From Oncomelania hupensis (Eukaryota > Mollusca > Gastropoda > Littorinimorpha > Pomatiopsidae), in NCBI GenBank assembly GCA_036898135.1, contig CM072513.1:88007340-88071339 (forward strand): DNA of 64,000 nucleotides, written 5' to 3'. Every line of letters starts with the position of its first letter. The first letter of the stretch is position 1. Shown here one piece after another: positions 48,201-52,027 of this stretch. The notes below the pieces were generated by a model. That model worked only from the letters and a program-made list of their open reading frames with translations, was not told where the DNA came from and made no database searches. Made by a program: the position numbers and the translations under genes.

Positions 48201-49458
48201 GTTGTATTTAGAGATGATAGATTGATCTAGATGATAGATTGATCTAGATGATGATAGATTGATCTAGATGATAGATTGATCTATTGATCTAGATGATAGA
48301 TTGATCTAGATGATAGATTGATCTTTAATATATTTTCCGTTTTTACGTTGATCTTGAAGGTCGAGGACATTTTAGGCCTTGCAAAGACATACCAAAAAAT
48401 GGGTAATCGTACAGTGGAATGGCTGCTTATTTAACCCTTAGTATGCAACAACTTTGGGTTATTTGATCAGACATGCATGAGAGGTCATGTAAGGGTCAAT
48501 GTCATCCCAAGGTCAAGGTCTCTGAAGGTCAAGGTCATCAGTTTTGGGGGCATAATACAACTTTTGCTGCAGTTTACTTGATAGTACATGAGTATTTGGA
48601 GCCTGAGGTCAAGGTCACCTCAAGGTCTACAGCATTGAAAGGTCAAAGTTGGTTTTCTTTGCATTTTAATGCCTCCGTTTCATTTTGTTTTTTTCTGGGC
48701 ACTCAGATTCATGTTAAATATTGCAGGTTCTATGAGGAGCATGTGAGTCATATGGGCTTTGGCATTTTAGTTTGTGTATGTGTGGGTGTGAGTTGAACAG
48801 TTCCCATGTCCTCGAATAATAGAAATTGGGCATTGGAAAGTCATGGAAATGTAAATTTTTTATGGACCCTGAATAATGATACTGCCTTTAGTTGAAAATG
48901 GAATAGTGTTGAGGATGAGACATTTGCCCTGGTCCTCCCTGTTGCTTTCTGTCACAAGTTCTCTTGACACTTTGGAAATTGTGTTGGAAACCAAAAATAA
49001 TGATAAATGTTGGCAGCATGTAGAAGACTGACAGGAAGTAAGCAATAGTTGCTCCCCTTCCCAGTTTACCTATACACCAAAAACTAAGCTAAACATGTAA
49101 ATAATGTATATAGCACGGCGATCCCAATGAGCTTAAATGGCATAAGAAATACAGGCTATTTTATCAGCCTTAGGTGGACATTGAAACAAAATGACTGGAA
49201 AATACCTGTTTTTTGATGAAGAGAATGAGGTTGATTTATTATTATTATTTATTAATTTTTTATATTTGTTATTTTGACAGGAAACTGCGCAAGCAACTGC
49301 AGACTCCCGACTTCAAACGAGCGGCTCGTAACCCTTGGCGAGAACTGAGTGGCGTGAAGACCACCATCCCTCTGTCTGCTGTCACAGTGCGACGTGGCAC
49401 CAACTCCCCAGCCCTACCTGCCACCCACAATGCACAGGAAGTGGTGGTGTTGGATTAG
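7893..49458 (+). CDS. MTA: Metastasis-associated protein (MTA family), 5'-partial, 15 coding exons visible
   Basis: Subunit of the nuclear NuRD/Mi-2 histone deacetylase and chromatin remodelling complex; MTA proteins recruit HDAC1/2 through ELM2-SANT and RBBP4/7 through C-terminal motifs (family knowledge). Exons: 7893-7961, 8917-9470, 10912-11029, 11769-11971, 12676-12864, 28256-28475, 31618-31734, 32935-32967, 35286-35347, 35854-36079, 37296-37430, 40251-40355, 41083-41156, 45364-45497, 49281-49458. All have AG/GT borders, and the phases add up to 2415 nt after the first two bases: 804 residues plus TAG. Visible-residue layout: end of BAH with a KD-repeat insert (50-134), BAH/ELM2 (about 180-314), SANT (about 345-400), GATA finger (447-471), C2H2 finger (about 514-537), RBBP-binding segments (about 565-605 and 735-765). 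The start codon and the N-terminal half of BAH lie outside the window. It is longer than vertebrate MTA1 (about 715 residues) because of the repeat insert and the extra finger. Which vertebrate paralogue it matches best cannot be decided by eye; a single invertebrate MTA is expected. Confidence 0.96.
8418..8575. repeat. Imperfect 35-40-bp C/T-rich tandem repeat
   Basis: Four imperfect units of CCCTTCTTCCCAAGCCCAT followed by TTCTCTCCC runs. It lies in the intron between the exons at 7893 and 8917. It accounts for several long chance reading frames on both strands. Confidence 0.85.
8917..9470 (+). CDS. MTA: MTA exon b: BAH end with STGKD repeat insert
   Basis: A 554-bp exon, acceptor TCTTAG, donor GTCAGT. 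It opens with a polar N/S/G-rich stretch, then 17 five-residue units of the type [15 protein letters not shown] (8997-9251), then the conserved BAH end including the block HRELFLSRQ, the block [19 protein letters not shown], and LSYLNKE. The conserved end matches vertebrate MTA1 closely. The repeat insert has no counterpart in vertebrate MTA proteins as far as I recall. The whole exon is open in one frame, so the insert is coding unless spliced out within the exon. Confidence 0.93.
8997..9251 (+). repeat. 15-bp coding minisatellite (17 units)
   Basis: Seventeen contiguous 15-bp units encode X-(T/I/V/M/A)-(G/S/V)-K-D with X = S, C, N, Y or I. Lysine and aspartate are nearly invariant (AAG/AAA GAT/GAC), while the first residue varies freely. 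The alternating GGC-AAG-GAT and GG(G/T)-AAA-GAT units suggest a higher-order 30-bp period. Because the unit length is a multiple of three, copy number changes keep the reading frame. Confidence 0.95.
9860..10252. mobile_element. Fold-back element with ~165-200-bp arms
   Basis: The left arm (9860-10025) contains GGAAATGGGAATC and GAGTTGATTTCAACAGTA. The right arm (10053-10252) carries the reverse complement of these and of the outer blocks (TACCTTGGTA, TTGACT). The central loop is 10026-10052. The arms agree over most of their length with small indels. Such structure fits a MITE or fold-back element; no target duplication was found. It lies in the MTA intron 9471-10911. Confidence 0.8.
10395..10640 (+). 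repeat. Dispersed repeat (GAGATCTATCAA family), copy 1
   Basis: Contains GCTGAGTGTCGGAGATCTAT, ATAGGCTGGGTGTAGTC, and further on AACAGCC and ATAACCCTAGTAACAGCCCC. Similar successions occur at 37640-37790 and 39385-39460 in other introns of the same gene. No coding capacity; class unknown. Confidence 0.6.
10912..11029 (+). CDS. MTA: MTA exon c: start of ELM2
   Basis: A 118-bp exon, acceptor TTCCAG, donor GTAGGA. Encodes [20 protein letters not shown] followed by [19 protein letters not shown], the highly conserved junction of the BAH domain and ELM2 in MTA proteins. It starts in phase 0 and ends one base into a glycine codon. The ELM2 part wraps around HDAC1/2 in known MTA1 structures (family knowledge). 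Confidence 0.96.
11030..11768 (+). other. MTA intron without recognised elements
   Basis: AT-rich intron with a small hairpin around 11185-11215 (CACTCCTTGTTAAGAATTTTAAGGAGTG). Open frames at 11362-11598 look like chance. Nothing else recognised. Confidence 0.6.
11769..11971 (+). CDS. MTA: MTA exon d: ELM2 core
   Basis: A 203-bp exon, acceptor TTTTAG, donor GTGAGA. Encodes an acidic [20 protein letters not shown] stretch followed by [23 protein letters not shown], and [18 protein letters not shown]. These blocks are the ELM2 C-terminal helices of the MTA family and are almost residue-for-residue those of vertebrate MTA1. Ends in phase 0 before the FHAMNTLHK block in the next exon. Confidence 0.97.
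11972..12675 (+). other. MTA intron without recognised elements
   Basis: No exon, RNA gene or transposon recognised. Contains an A/T-rich stretch (12360-12415) and ordinary unique-looking sequence up to the branch/acceptor region of the exon at 12676. Confidence 0.6.
12676..12864 (+). CDS. MTA: MTA exon e: ELM2-SANT linker and first SANT helix
   Basis: A 189-bp exon in phase 0 on both sides, acceptor TTTCAG, donor GTAAGT. Encodes [20 protein letters not shown], then [20 protein letters not shown] and [20 protein letters not shown] plus QDF. The [15 protein letters not shown] block opens the SANT domain. It is followed by the 15.4-kb intron that carries the nested transposons. Confidence 0.97.
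13686..16179 (+). CDS. piggyBac transposase (DDE_Tnp_1_7), two exons
   Basis: Cut-and-paste transposase. Exon 1 is 13686-13890 (donor GTAAGT) and exon 2 is 14444-16179 (acceptor TTTCAG); joining gives an aspartate codon and a 646-residue protein. The N-terminus is acidic (SDSDSDSD), followed by an RGG-rich linker (about 75-135). The catalytic core has D317 ([12 protein letters not shown]), D408 ([10 protein letters not shown]) and D503 (GSVDLHDQ), as expected for the piggyBac DDD triad. An in-frame upstream ATG at 13584 would add 34 residues; 13686 fits the usual short acidic N-terminus better. After CRVC (16030-16050) the frame runs through eight A and loses the usual cysteine-rich domain. 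That domain ([13 protein letters not shown] and onward) is present in the -1 frame to a stop at 16172. This is either a 1-nt deletion, an assembly error or ribosomal frameshifting. Confidence 0.93.
13891..14443 (+). other. piggyBac transposase intron with tandem repeat
   Basis: A 553-bp intron with GTAAGT donor and TTTTCAG acceptor. From 14120 to 14390 it holds about five imperfect units of TCAACATTCATAATGAAA followed by GCCAATATCTGGCTTGTGTG. An intron in piggyBac transposase is not rare in animals, but the repeat is element-specific. Confidence 0.8.
17579..18214 (-). repeat. 3' LTR of the Gypsy-type element (left on + strand)
   Basis: 636 bp, starting TGTTACACTCTG and ending CAACGTAACA on the + strand, thus TG...CA on either strand. 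It is the same length as the right LTR and reads identical base by base. A purine-rich tract abuts its inner side. Confidence 0.97.
18215..18228 (-). promoter_or_regulatory. Polypurine tract
   Basis: On the minus strand the sequence directly before the 3' LTR reads TTGAGTGGGGGGTTA. It is a G-rich tract of the type that primes plus-strand DNA synthesis in LTR elements. Confidence 0.7.
18470..22318 (-). CDS. Gag-PR-INT-(truncated RT) polyprotein of a Gmr1-like Gypsy element
   Basis: One open frame of 1282 residues. MADFW at residue 122 (+ strand 21953-21955) is the more usual Gag start; the preceding 121 residues may be leader. Order: charged coiled coil (145-205), Gag core (225-390), CCHC knuckle C434-C437-H442-C447, protease motif LRDSGCSG (549-556), integrase zinc finger H778-H785-C815-C818, integrase catalytic D848-D908-E944 with 35 residues between the last two, then an integrase C-terminal region (QWKGPYEVE). 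RT begins at [13 protein letters not shown] (1163) and runs to VEHEVHT (1198). It then jumps directly to [13 protein letters not shown] and [17 protein letters not shown]. The fingers and palm with the catalytic YxDD are gone, at about + strand 18724. The final 40 residues are likely read-through. No RNase H, no envelope gene. Confidence 0.95.
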   Translation of the reverse strand: MLRERTTERDYVAAAGLRRGTVSELHRQCYSERRADVASTSAQERIHQHQRGAASHTTRTAGPASAKATSDKHQRYCRKRAVLEQSRKVQHSQELSRKKNSTVKNFLEKELSRKELSRSIKMADFWQKGMQLNLKGKQLTEYVKSQERIQEREEQRQREEREDERRREEREIEEQRRREEREERRQEREMEERRLEAERQYQLELARIQNNQHAPQATNDHTAPKLPAFVDGKDQIDTYLARFERFAESSNWQPRDWAIRLSALLTGQALEVYTRLSNDDAKNYDVLKEALLQCYNFTEKGYRKRFRECRPKSGETPKQFVERLSSYLHKWVELSGETKSYDSLHDLIVKEQFLNACHKDLATHLEEQKLQTLKDVTEAAERYLIAHGKTLGPPSATKHFQKTGNHVNQIQGSQTSQRQTDSTPPPREGHSRGCFTCNATDHRAANCPQNKSSGQRSSTDNSAAGNRQRRFSNQRQTSRSDHQVCGGSVILPSETKRTATPADVQECITDGQLLLANGKSIPVVASAAVTVQNMPVSKGRVGNHEVTVLRDSGCSGVIVREDLIAKEQFTGDSKWTLMADSKCLKAPVAKIHVNTPFYIGEVEAVCLKKPLYDLMIGNIDGARRPDDPDPEWSPASTQHVEVAEEDPLPFPDGDITELLRDNVVTPAQPCRPEIVGAVTTRAQAKRDNTSTPLKVADNSKAAIVDRDKLIQLQEADSTLNKYRNRQDHVTKGSGTVYFEVKAKILYRIFQHPRVNGGKPLRQVLVPLPLRRQVMEVAHDSIMGGHLGIRKTSDRIQAVFYWPGLHADVSRFCRSCDICQKTIPRGRVPKVPMQRMPLIDRPFKRVALDLIGEIRPPSEEGHRWVLTLVDYATRYPEAVPLKKIDTESVAEALVDMFSRLGVPEEILTDLGTQFVSDCMKEVNRLLSIRHLTTTPYHPMCNGLVEKFNATLKSTLKKLCSEQPRQWHRYINALLFAYREVPQESTGFSPFELLYGRTIRGPMHILKELWTKEVDTPEVKNSYQYVFELREKLEQTLEIARENLKKSQDCGKHYYDRRAVNRKFKPGNKVLVLLPTDHNKLLMQWKGPYEVETVVGINDYKVKVGQHSKIYHANLLKLYVERPSETVHAATAAVTDNSFDSEELLELGDFHSKEGIDDVKLGPGLTEGQKLELKDLMGEFPHSFSDVPGSTTLVEHEVHTQTWKKHLQTLRELFHRPAEANLTVRPSECILGADNVDCVGHPTGEEDNGGCTDSRKAHEITVFDPGPMTTATDEGVVSLRLKEH
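22485..22501 (-). promoter_or_regulatory. Primer binding site
   Basis: On the minus strand, three bases (TTT) after the 5' LTR, the sequence reads TGGGGGTCAAGCCGCGA. The TGG start is complementary to the universal CCA end of tRNA. Which tRNA it pairs with cannot be determined by eye. Confidence 0.65.
22505..23140 (-). repeat. 5' LTR of the Gypsy-type element (right on + strand)
   Basis: 636 bp, reads as identical to 17579-18214. In element orientation it carries the promoter. Followed on the + strand by the GAAGG target duplication. Confidence 0.97.
24270..24962 (+). mobile_element. Nonautonomous piggyBac-type element (693 bp)
   Basis: Perfect 16-bp terminal inverted repeats CTCTTAGCGTCCTATA with TTAA on both sides (24266-24269, 24963-24966). 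Inside the left end are two G/C palindromic words, GCGCGGTAATGCGCGC and CGCGGTAAACCGCG, each followed by CTCG. The layout matches the two subterminal palindromes of the 13418 piggyBac, but the sequence differs. It contains a short acidic open frame like the first exon of a piggyBac transposase. Confidence 0.88.
24523..24645 (+). pseudogene. Orphan first exon of a piggyBac-like transposase
   Basis: A 40-residue frame starting [20 protein letters not shown], acidic at the start like the N-terminus of the neighbouring piggyBac transposase. It is followed by AGTGAGT, a good splice donor, around 24632. No further transposase exon exists in the element. The reading as a leftover exon is inference from position between piggyBac-type ends. 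Confidence 0.5.
27127..28170 (+). repeat. AAGGTCA-rich dispersed repeat, copy B (right part)
   Basis: Continuation of the copy that begins at about 13260 and was split by the LINE at 13418/27112. It contains an internal second start (GTCTGCCGTCTGTGCAAC at about 27410) and at least six TCAAGGTCA motifs. T-runs sit at 27568-27597 and 27961-27974. It ends about 90 bp before the MTA exon at 28256. Confidence 0.8.
28256..28475 (+). CDS. MTA: MTA exon f: SANT end, first half of GATA finger
   Basis: A 220-bp exon, acceptor CCACAG, donor GTGAGC. Encodes [20 protein letters not shown], then a basic [20 protein letters not shown] segment, [10 protein letters not shown], and at its end the first zinc-binding pair CEGC. 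SANT lies in the first third. The exon is GC-rich compared with its flanks. A TCAAGGTCA-rich repeat copy ends about 100 bp upstream. Confidence 0.97.
29531..29776 (-). pseudogene. THAP-domain fragment
   Basis: An 81-residue frame; from [10 protein letters not shown] it reads like a THAP zinc finger: C-x4-C, then [20 protein letters not shown], then VICEKH (C-x2-H). THAP domains bind DNA and occur in host regulators and in P-element-type transposases. The frame stops just after CEKH, without the terminal AVPTIF-type motif, and no continuation is found. It is therefore best read as a transposon or retrocopy fragment. Confidence 0.65.
30117..30200. repeat. TA microsatellite
   Basis: About 84 bp of (TA)n immediately before the left end of the mariner remnant, which targets TA. 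Confidence 0.95.
30203..30755 (-). mobile_element. Mariner element, internally deleted
   Basis: About 28-bp inverted ends (CGAGGG at the tips, TTAGCCT at the inner side; 21 of 28 agree), flanked by TA. The minus strand carries the C-terminal third of a mariner transposase: [20 protein letters not shown], then LLPHPP and [13 protein letters not shown], with an in-frame stop between. The aspartate usual before NAPAH is asparagine here. The N-terminal two thirds and the first catalytic aspartate are missing, so it is inactive. Confidence 0.9.
30792..31026 (+). mobile_element. tRNA-derived SINE
   Basis: Starts with a tRNA-like head. A box TAGCTCAAGTGG (30804-30815), B box GGTTTGAATCC (30847-30857). 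The anticodon arm does not pair well, so it is not a working tRNA. A body follows and ends in TTAAACCTCAATGTTCATT. The 13-bp direct repeat CAGTTTATATGAA flanks it (30779-30791, 31027-31039). The A and B boxes would serve as internal polymerase III promoter. Confidence 0.92.
31618..31734 (+). CDS. MTA: MTA exon g: second half of GATA finger
   Basis: A 117-bp exon after a TG-rich tract, acceptor TTGCAG, donor GTGAGC. It encodes [19 protein letters not shown], then [16 protein letters not shown]. Combined with the previous exon the spacing is C-x2-C-x17-C-x2-C, the GATA-type zinc finger of MTA proteins. Enters in phase 2 and leaves with one base of an aspartate codon. Confidence 0.97.
31735..32934 (+). 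other. MTA intron without recognised elements
   Basis: T-rich intron with a pyrimidine tract (32700-32780). Contains one AAGGTCAAGG word near 32490. No exon or transposon recognised. Confidence 0.6.
32935..32967 (+). CDS. MTA: MTA microexon h (33 bp)
   Basis: A 33-bp exon, acceptor TTGCAG, donor GTAGGC. It encodes (D)[10 protein letters not shown], matching the DGERPGPNRS segment that follows the GATA finger in vertebrate MTA1. Same phase on both sides, so skipping it would keep the frame. Support is by phase and by the DGERP block; the borders are confident but the exon is very short. Confidence 0.88.
32968..34430 (+). other. MTA intron part, nothing recognised
   Basis: T-rich sequence without a recognisable gene or element; short open frames look like chance. 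Confidence 0.6.
34440..35235 (+). repeat. Degenerate ~28-bp minisatellite
   Basis: The right part (about 34850-35235) is a clear tandem array around GATAGGATAGATAGAAACAT plus TAGGTTGT (28 bp). The left part grades into units like GGAAAGACAGAAACATTGGC TTTTG with variable spacing. It ends about 50 bp before the exon at 35286. Confidence 0.85.
35286..35347 (+). CDS. MTA: MTA exon i: first half of a C2H2 finger
   Basis: A 62-bp exon, acceptor TTGCAG, donor GTAGGC. It encodes (E)[20 protein letters not shown], giving the cysteine pair C-x4-C of a C2H2-type finger completed in the next exon. A 28-bp minisatellite lies directly upstream of the acceptor. Human MTA1, as I recall it, has no finger at this place. 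Confidence 0.9.
35854..36079 (+). CDS. MTA: MTA exon j: C2H2 finger end and first RBBP4/7-binding segment
   Basis: A 226-bp exon, acceptor GGCAG, donor GTAAGA. It begins [17 protein letters not shown], which supplies the two histidines (C-x4-C-x12-H-x4-H overall). Then follow [14 protein letters not shown] and [20 protein letters not shown], matching the MTA1 segment [20 protein letters not shown] that binds the histone chaperone RBBP4/7 (family knowledge). Ends one base into a cysteine codon. Confidence 0.96.
36080..37295 (+). other. MTA intron without recognised elements
   Basis: No exon, RNA gene or transposon recognised. Ends in a good pyrimidine tract before the exon at 37296. Confidence 0.6.
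37296..37430 (+). CDS. MTA: MTA exon k
   Basis: A 135-bp exon, acceptor CCACAG after a T/C-rich tract, donor GTGGGT. Encodes [44 protein letters not shown]. It joins the previous exon as EC-TLRL, corresponding to the ECTARLPEA turn of MTA1. The rest is less conserved. Phase fits on both sides. Confidence 0.92.
37431..40250 (+). other. MTA intron with small repeats
   Basis: Contains C/T-rich sequence, a copy of the GAGATCTATCAA repeat (37640-37790), and an imperfect 55-60-bp repeat around ATGATCATG/GGATTTTCTCCC (38560-38770). Also present are a G-run (39025-39051), four 18-bp units AAGGAAGCTAGAAAGCAG (39274-39345) and a further dispersed-repeat fragment (39385-39460). Confidence 0.65.
40251..40355 (+). 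CDS. MTA: MTA exon l
   Basis: A 105-bp exon, acceptor GTACAG, donor GTATGT. Encodes [20 protein letters not shown] followed by [15 protein letters not shown]. The [12 protein letters not shown] block matches the KRSYEQHNGVDG block of vertebrate MTA1 and anchors the call; the first half is specific to this lineage. Confidence 0.95.
40356..41082 (+). other. MTA intron without recognised elements
   Basis: Unique-looking AT-rich sequence; a few ATAATAATAAT words at 40870-40945. Nothing else recognised. Confidence 0.6.
41083..41156 (+). CDS. MTA: MTA exon m
   Basis: A 74-bp exon, acceptor TTTCAG, donor GTCAGT. Encodes [20 protein letters not shown] plus GSSP, a basic low-complexity linker between the YEQSNGVDG block and the C-terminal RBBP-binding segment. 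Supported by phase continuity rather than by conservation. Confidence 0.85.
41345..42517 (+). pseudogene. LINE endonuclease-reverse transcriptase remnant
   Basis: 5'-truncated non-LTR element starting inside the RT. Motifs over several frames: [64 protein letters not shown], then a catalytic box read as [11 protein letters not shown] in place of FADDID. Thumb and C-terminal pieces follow ([38 protein letters not shown]). It carries at least four stops and two frameshifts and has lost a catalytic aspartate. Related pieces lie at 46057-48012. Confidence 0.9.
43244..45166 (+). mobile_element. TTAA-flanked TIR element with truncated transposase-like ORF
   Basis: Ends GGCCAGACCTCCCA and, reversed, GGGCAGACCCCCCA (12 of 14), each bordered by TTAA (43240-43243, 45167-45170). 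1923 bp, in MTA intron 41157-45363. TTAA duplication with G-starting ends fits Kolobok better than piggyBac (inference). It carries a 249-residue ORF. Confidence 0.75.
43798..44547 (+). CDS. Truncated Mutator/Kolobok-like transposase N-terminus (249 residues)
   Basis: Starts with a basic region ([20 protein letters not shown], then KMREAKKRR), then an acidic stretch. A zinc-binding-like block follows: [34 protein letters not shown] and the [10 protein letters not shown] motif. The C-x2-C ... C-x4-C layout followed by F-D-V-N-x-R recalls the N-terminal part of Mutator-like transposase domains common in marine invertebrates. The catalytic part is missing: the frame turns into an R/Q-rich tail and stops. 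The call is from motif memory; a second ATG at 43822 is also plausible. Confidence 0.55.
   Translation: MKRKGDSAMGRTKKCTISTAKHGKQSRGQKTRMEKMREAKKRRCNSDEVGDVVATEVVAENGHSSSPLCDASVNNPSNQPTRPYRSASVKKLLRVAEYEDENEDGLREDQSVFGCHEWSVIERGQLDLVLSDISCPLCESAPVSLQFGDKSGLSRKMVLRCTDDNCVYMNSAYTSPRTFDSDRNDHPFDVNQRVVLFCQDLDRIKKAETASQPGFIQRRRRLRLQEQGNQARQHDAEGEVYGQGMMADQ
45245..45363 (+). repeat. Tandem repeat forming the splice acceptor of the MTA exon at 45364
   Basis: Alternating units GTTGCAGAGAATATTTCAT and GTTGTGGAAAATGTTTCAA. The last unit runs straight into the acceptor GAATATTTCAG of the exon. Several units contain TTGCAG, which could act as competing acceptors. Confidence 0.75.
45364..45497 (+). CDS. 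MTA: MTA exon n: start of second RBBP4/7-binding segment
   Basis: A 134-bp exon, acceptor ATTTCAG, donor GTAAGG. Encodes [20 protein letters not shown] and then [20 protein letters not shown], matching MNWIDAPDDVFYMATEETRK of MTA1. The acceptor sits at the end of a small tandem repeat (45245-45363) containing several near-copies of TTGCAGAGAATATTTCA, so competing upstream AGs exist. Leaves two bases into an arginine codon. Confidence 0.95.
46057..46198 (+). pseudogene. LINE RT fragment, sense piece
   Basis: Encodes [20 protein letters not shown] and [14 protein letters not shown], the RT region around the catalytic box, in + orientation. It ends where the reversed piece begins. The sequence closely matches 41650-41770. 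Confidence 0.8.
46199..48012 (-). pseudogene. LINE endonuclease/RT fragment, reversed piece
   Basis: On the minus strand, reading from 48012 down, come the 5' region, the endonuclease start with the IGTWNVRTL motif (about 47600), later [17 protein letters not shown] (about 46590), and the RT part around [10 protein letters not shown] (about 46220). The endonuclease is broken by a 722-bp TIR element at 46705-47426, and the middle of the element is missing. It carries stops and frameshifts. Confidence 0.8.
46705..47426. mobile_element. 722-bp TIR element inside LINE remnant
   Basis: Perfect 16-bp inverted ends CAGAGCTTATTCTAGG, flanked by the 7-bp repeat AATGCCG (46698-46704, 47427-47433). LINE sequence is continuous across it. 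The interior near the left end has GCGGGAT words and short palindromes; no transposase. The CAGAG start suggests hAT, though 8 bp would be the usual duplication. Confidence 0.88.
48010..48780 (+). repeat. AAGGTCA-rich dispersed repeat, copy C (right part)
   Basis: Starts TTCTAGGTTATTAATATTGAAC, contains TCAAGGTCA arrays and ends CATGTGAGTCATATGGGC like copies A and B. Its left part is at 45985-46030 (GCAAATCTGTGCAAAATAAG). An internal GATAGATTGATCTAGAT repeat lies at 48215-48325. Confidence 0.8.
48872..49280 (+). other. End of MTA intron, nothing recognised
   Basis: Unique-looking AT-rich sequence with a short ATTATTATT stretch before the acceptor TTTTGACAG. Confidence 0.6.
49281..49458 (+). 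CDS. MTA: MTA last coding exon and stop
   Basis: A 178-bp coding part, acceptor TGACAG. Encodes [20 protein letters not shown], a linker, and a C-terminus AQEVVVLD before TAG (49456-49458). The KRAARNP motif corresponds to KRAARRP, the RBBP4-contact motif of MTA1, and the acidic hydrophobic tail mirrors PIVIED at the MTA1 C-terminus. This confirms the true end of the protein. Confidence 0.96.
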
Positions 49459-50484
49459 ACCCGTGCGCTTGTGGTTTGCTGGGCAATTTGCGTGGGGGAT
49501 TTCTACAGCCGTTTGCTCAGGATTTCTTGGGCGATTCGCTCGTATCTGGGTGAGCGGTGTGTGCTCAGGATTTCAAGGTGCAACTACCTTCAATTTGTGG
49601 CCACACCTCTGCATCGCTGTGTCAAACTTTTATCCTCAACGCATTTGACGATGGACTGATGGGTGTGGAAAGTTTTGTGTCAGGACGGTTGTCCGGTCTG
49701 CTCACCAAGCTTGGCTGCAAAAAAAGGCGTTTTGACCGTGTTGTGGTGAACTTCAGTAAGGCGTGTAGTCCATTCACGATGGCTCTTTCTTTCACAAGGA
49801 GCCACATTATGTATAAACTCTTAAAATCCATGTTGTTGTTTTTTTTTACAAAAAGAAATTGCCTTTTAAAAAAACAAAAAAAGAAAAAAAAAACAAATTT
49901 TCCACATAGAGGGAGCCATCTCTATTATCCAAAGAGCCAAGCACTTCAGTTTGTAAATTATTTTTATATTTTTCTCTCTGTCCATCACTCCCCACTCTCC
50001 CCCCCCCCCTTCCCCTCCTTTTTCCAGTTCTCCCTGATTTAGTCATGAAGCGAATAGCTTGAGCGTCACAAAGACTGATTTTGATGGTCTATAGCGCAGC
50101 GTAAACAATAGTGATGCCATTGTAGGCTAGTGACCTTTGGTCCCAGTTGTAACATGCAAGAGGACACGCATCATTGTTGCCACATCTGGCTTGGAATCGG
50201 GTCAGCATCACTTTGGGGCTAGCTTTGCTACTTGCCTCCTACGAGCAGCATTCCAAAGCAGCCTGACAATGGCAAAAAAGGTCCATTGTCTACACTACTA
50301 CAACAGAAGTCGATCTTACTGGACTTCACATGAACACGACAGCCTTCCATTGTGGGCAGAGGAGGACAGGAGCGTGCCAAATTACCTGCTCTACTCTCAT
50401 TGGCATCTCAAACAATTTATTTGTGTGTTTAAAAAAAAGTGCATGGACAGTGCATCACTGTGTTTAATCATGTGTAGTGTTTGT

Positions 50485-50700
50485 GGAGTTGATTGTGTAT
50501 GTAGCGTCAGTGACTTTGATTGTGTATGTAGCGTCAAGGACTTTGACTGTGCGCGTAGCCTCAGTGACTTTGATTGTGTATGTAGCGTCAGTGACTTTGA
50601 TTGTGTATGTAGCGTCAGTGACTTTGATTGTGTATGTAGCGTCAAGGACTTTGACTGTGCGCGTAGCCTCAGTGACTTTGATTGTGTGTAGTCTCAATGA
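50485..50700 (+). repeat. 27-bp tandem repeat in the MTA 3'UTR
   Basis: About eight units of GTAGCGTCAGTGACTTTGAT plus TGTGTAT with CAAGGA and GCGCGTAGCC variants in a higher-order order. Open in several frames on both strands because 27 is a multiple of three. It continues as a degenerate GT-rich array to about 51000. Confidence 0.9.
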
Positions 50701-51977
50701 GTTTGGTTGTGTTTAGTGTCAAAAGGCTGGATTCAAATGGGTTCGATTGTGTGTAGTGTTAGTGGGTTTGTGTGTGTAGTGTGTCTAGTGGGTTTGTTTG
50801 TGTAGTGTGTCAGGTGGGTTTATGTAGTGTCAAGTGGGTTTGTGTGTGTTGTGTGTTTATTGGGTTTGTGTGGGTAGTGTGTCCATTGGGTTTGTTTGTG
50901 TAGTGTGTCCAGTGGATTTGTTTGTGTAGTGTGTCAGGTGGGTTTGTGTGTGTAGTGTGTCAAGAGGGTTTGTGTGTGTAGTGTGTCCAGTAGGTTAGTG
51001 TATAGAGTTGAAAAGTTTAATTGGGTGTCACAGATAAAATGATTTTTTAAAACAAATAACGACAGGCCTTAGAGTGTAGAAGTATTGTATGAGAGAGAGA
51101 AAGAGAGCAATAGCAGACGGGATATGCCTGTGCTTGGTTTACCACTTATAAAATGCCAGCAACTGAATTATTATTTTGTTCCCATGAATGGGAGTGTTAG
51201 CGTATATTGCTTGTATATCAGTTTCAAATATTGGCAACTGAATTTATTTGATCTTGTTGTTTGTTCTGAGTTTGGTGCATCTTTTGTGTGTCTGTTTATT
51301 TGGTGTGAGTGTTTCTTCAGATTGATCCAATCTTGTCCCCATCACCTTCACTTCAGCTTTATAGATAGTACAGATACACACGCTCGCTTTCAACAACAGC
51401 TCCCTATAGGAACACTACATGACGTTGGGTTATTTAACGTCCTTGACAGAGAAGCGTTGCGCTGGAATCAAGTTTCAATAACACCACACCACAAGTAAAT
51501 GTGACATTTGATTATTCCCCTTGACGGAGGCCTTAGGTTGTGGCTCTCCACTGTTAGGTTTGTCATGTAGACGGGCGCTACTCTGAGATCCACACACAGA
51601 CCGTAGCGTAATGACTGAATGTTACTGGATAAACAGACAGAAAGCATTACAACTAAGATTTATAAAACATACTGAAGCTTTCTGTAGGCTGTTTTAAGTA
51701 GTGACCACACATGGCTTATGCATTGGGTAATGACTGACCTGAATTTTGACGGGTGTCCACACCTGATGAGTTTAGTGGCCACTTGGGCTTATGTTTTACA
51801 GCTTATGCATTGGGTCAGAGGTAGTGGCGCCATGTTTGTCACGGCCCGGTTCGAATTTATAAACGTGTGTAGCTGTGTAATTTCATTACAACAAGGTCCT
51901 TTATCATGACGATGCAATGTACTCTTTCACGACAAGACAATAATATAAAACAACTTTACTAAGATTACATTATCTGG

Positions 51978-52027
51978 TTATTGCTTTAGGTCCAGTAGGC
52001 GGACTCTTCCGAGCCAAATCAGGACCA
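51978..52027 (-). mobile_element. Reversed SINE/LINE 3' end
   Basis: Reverse complement of the GGTCCTGATTTGGCTCGGAA ... GGACCTAAAGCAA sequence seen at 1026 and 61597. It sits in the presumed MTA 3'UTR. Target duplication not determined. Confidence 0.65.

Larger units (their letters stand above)
45612..48871. mobile_element. CAGGG-ended hAT-like element hosting other repeats
   Basis: The left end CAGGGTTCTTACAAGC is followed by repeated GGAAAGTCATGGAATTTT words. The right end has GGAAAGTCATGGAAATGTAA and finishes TATGGACCCTG. The inner sequence is an AAGGTCA-rich repeat (copy C) that is itself broken by LINE pieces. No clear target duplication (AAAAGTGG versus AATAATGA). The pairing of the two ends is inference from their shared word composition. 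Confidence 0.45.

Noticed and set aside
50137..50716. Frames of 184, 82 and 79 codons after the MTA stop
   Set aside because: They span the 27-bp repeat, which is open in several frames on both strands; no conserved part outside the repeat.
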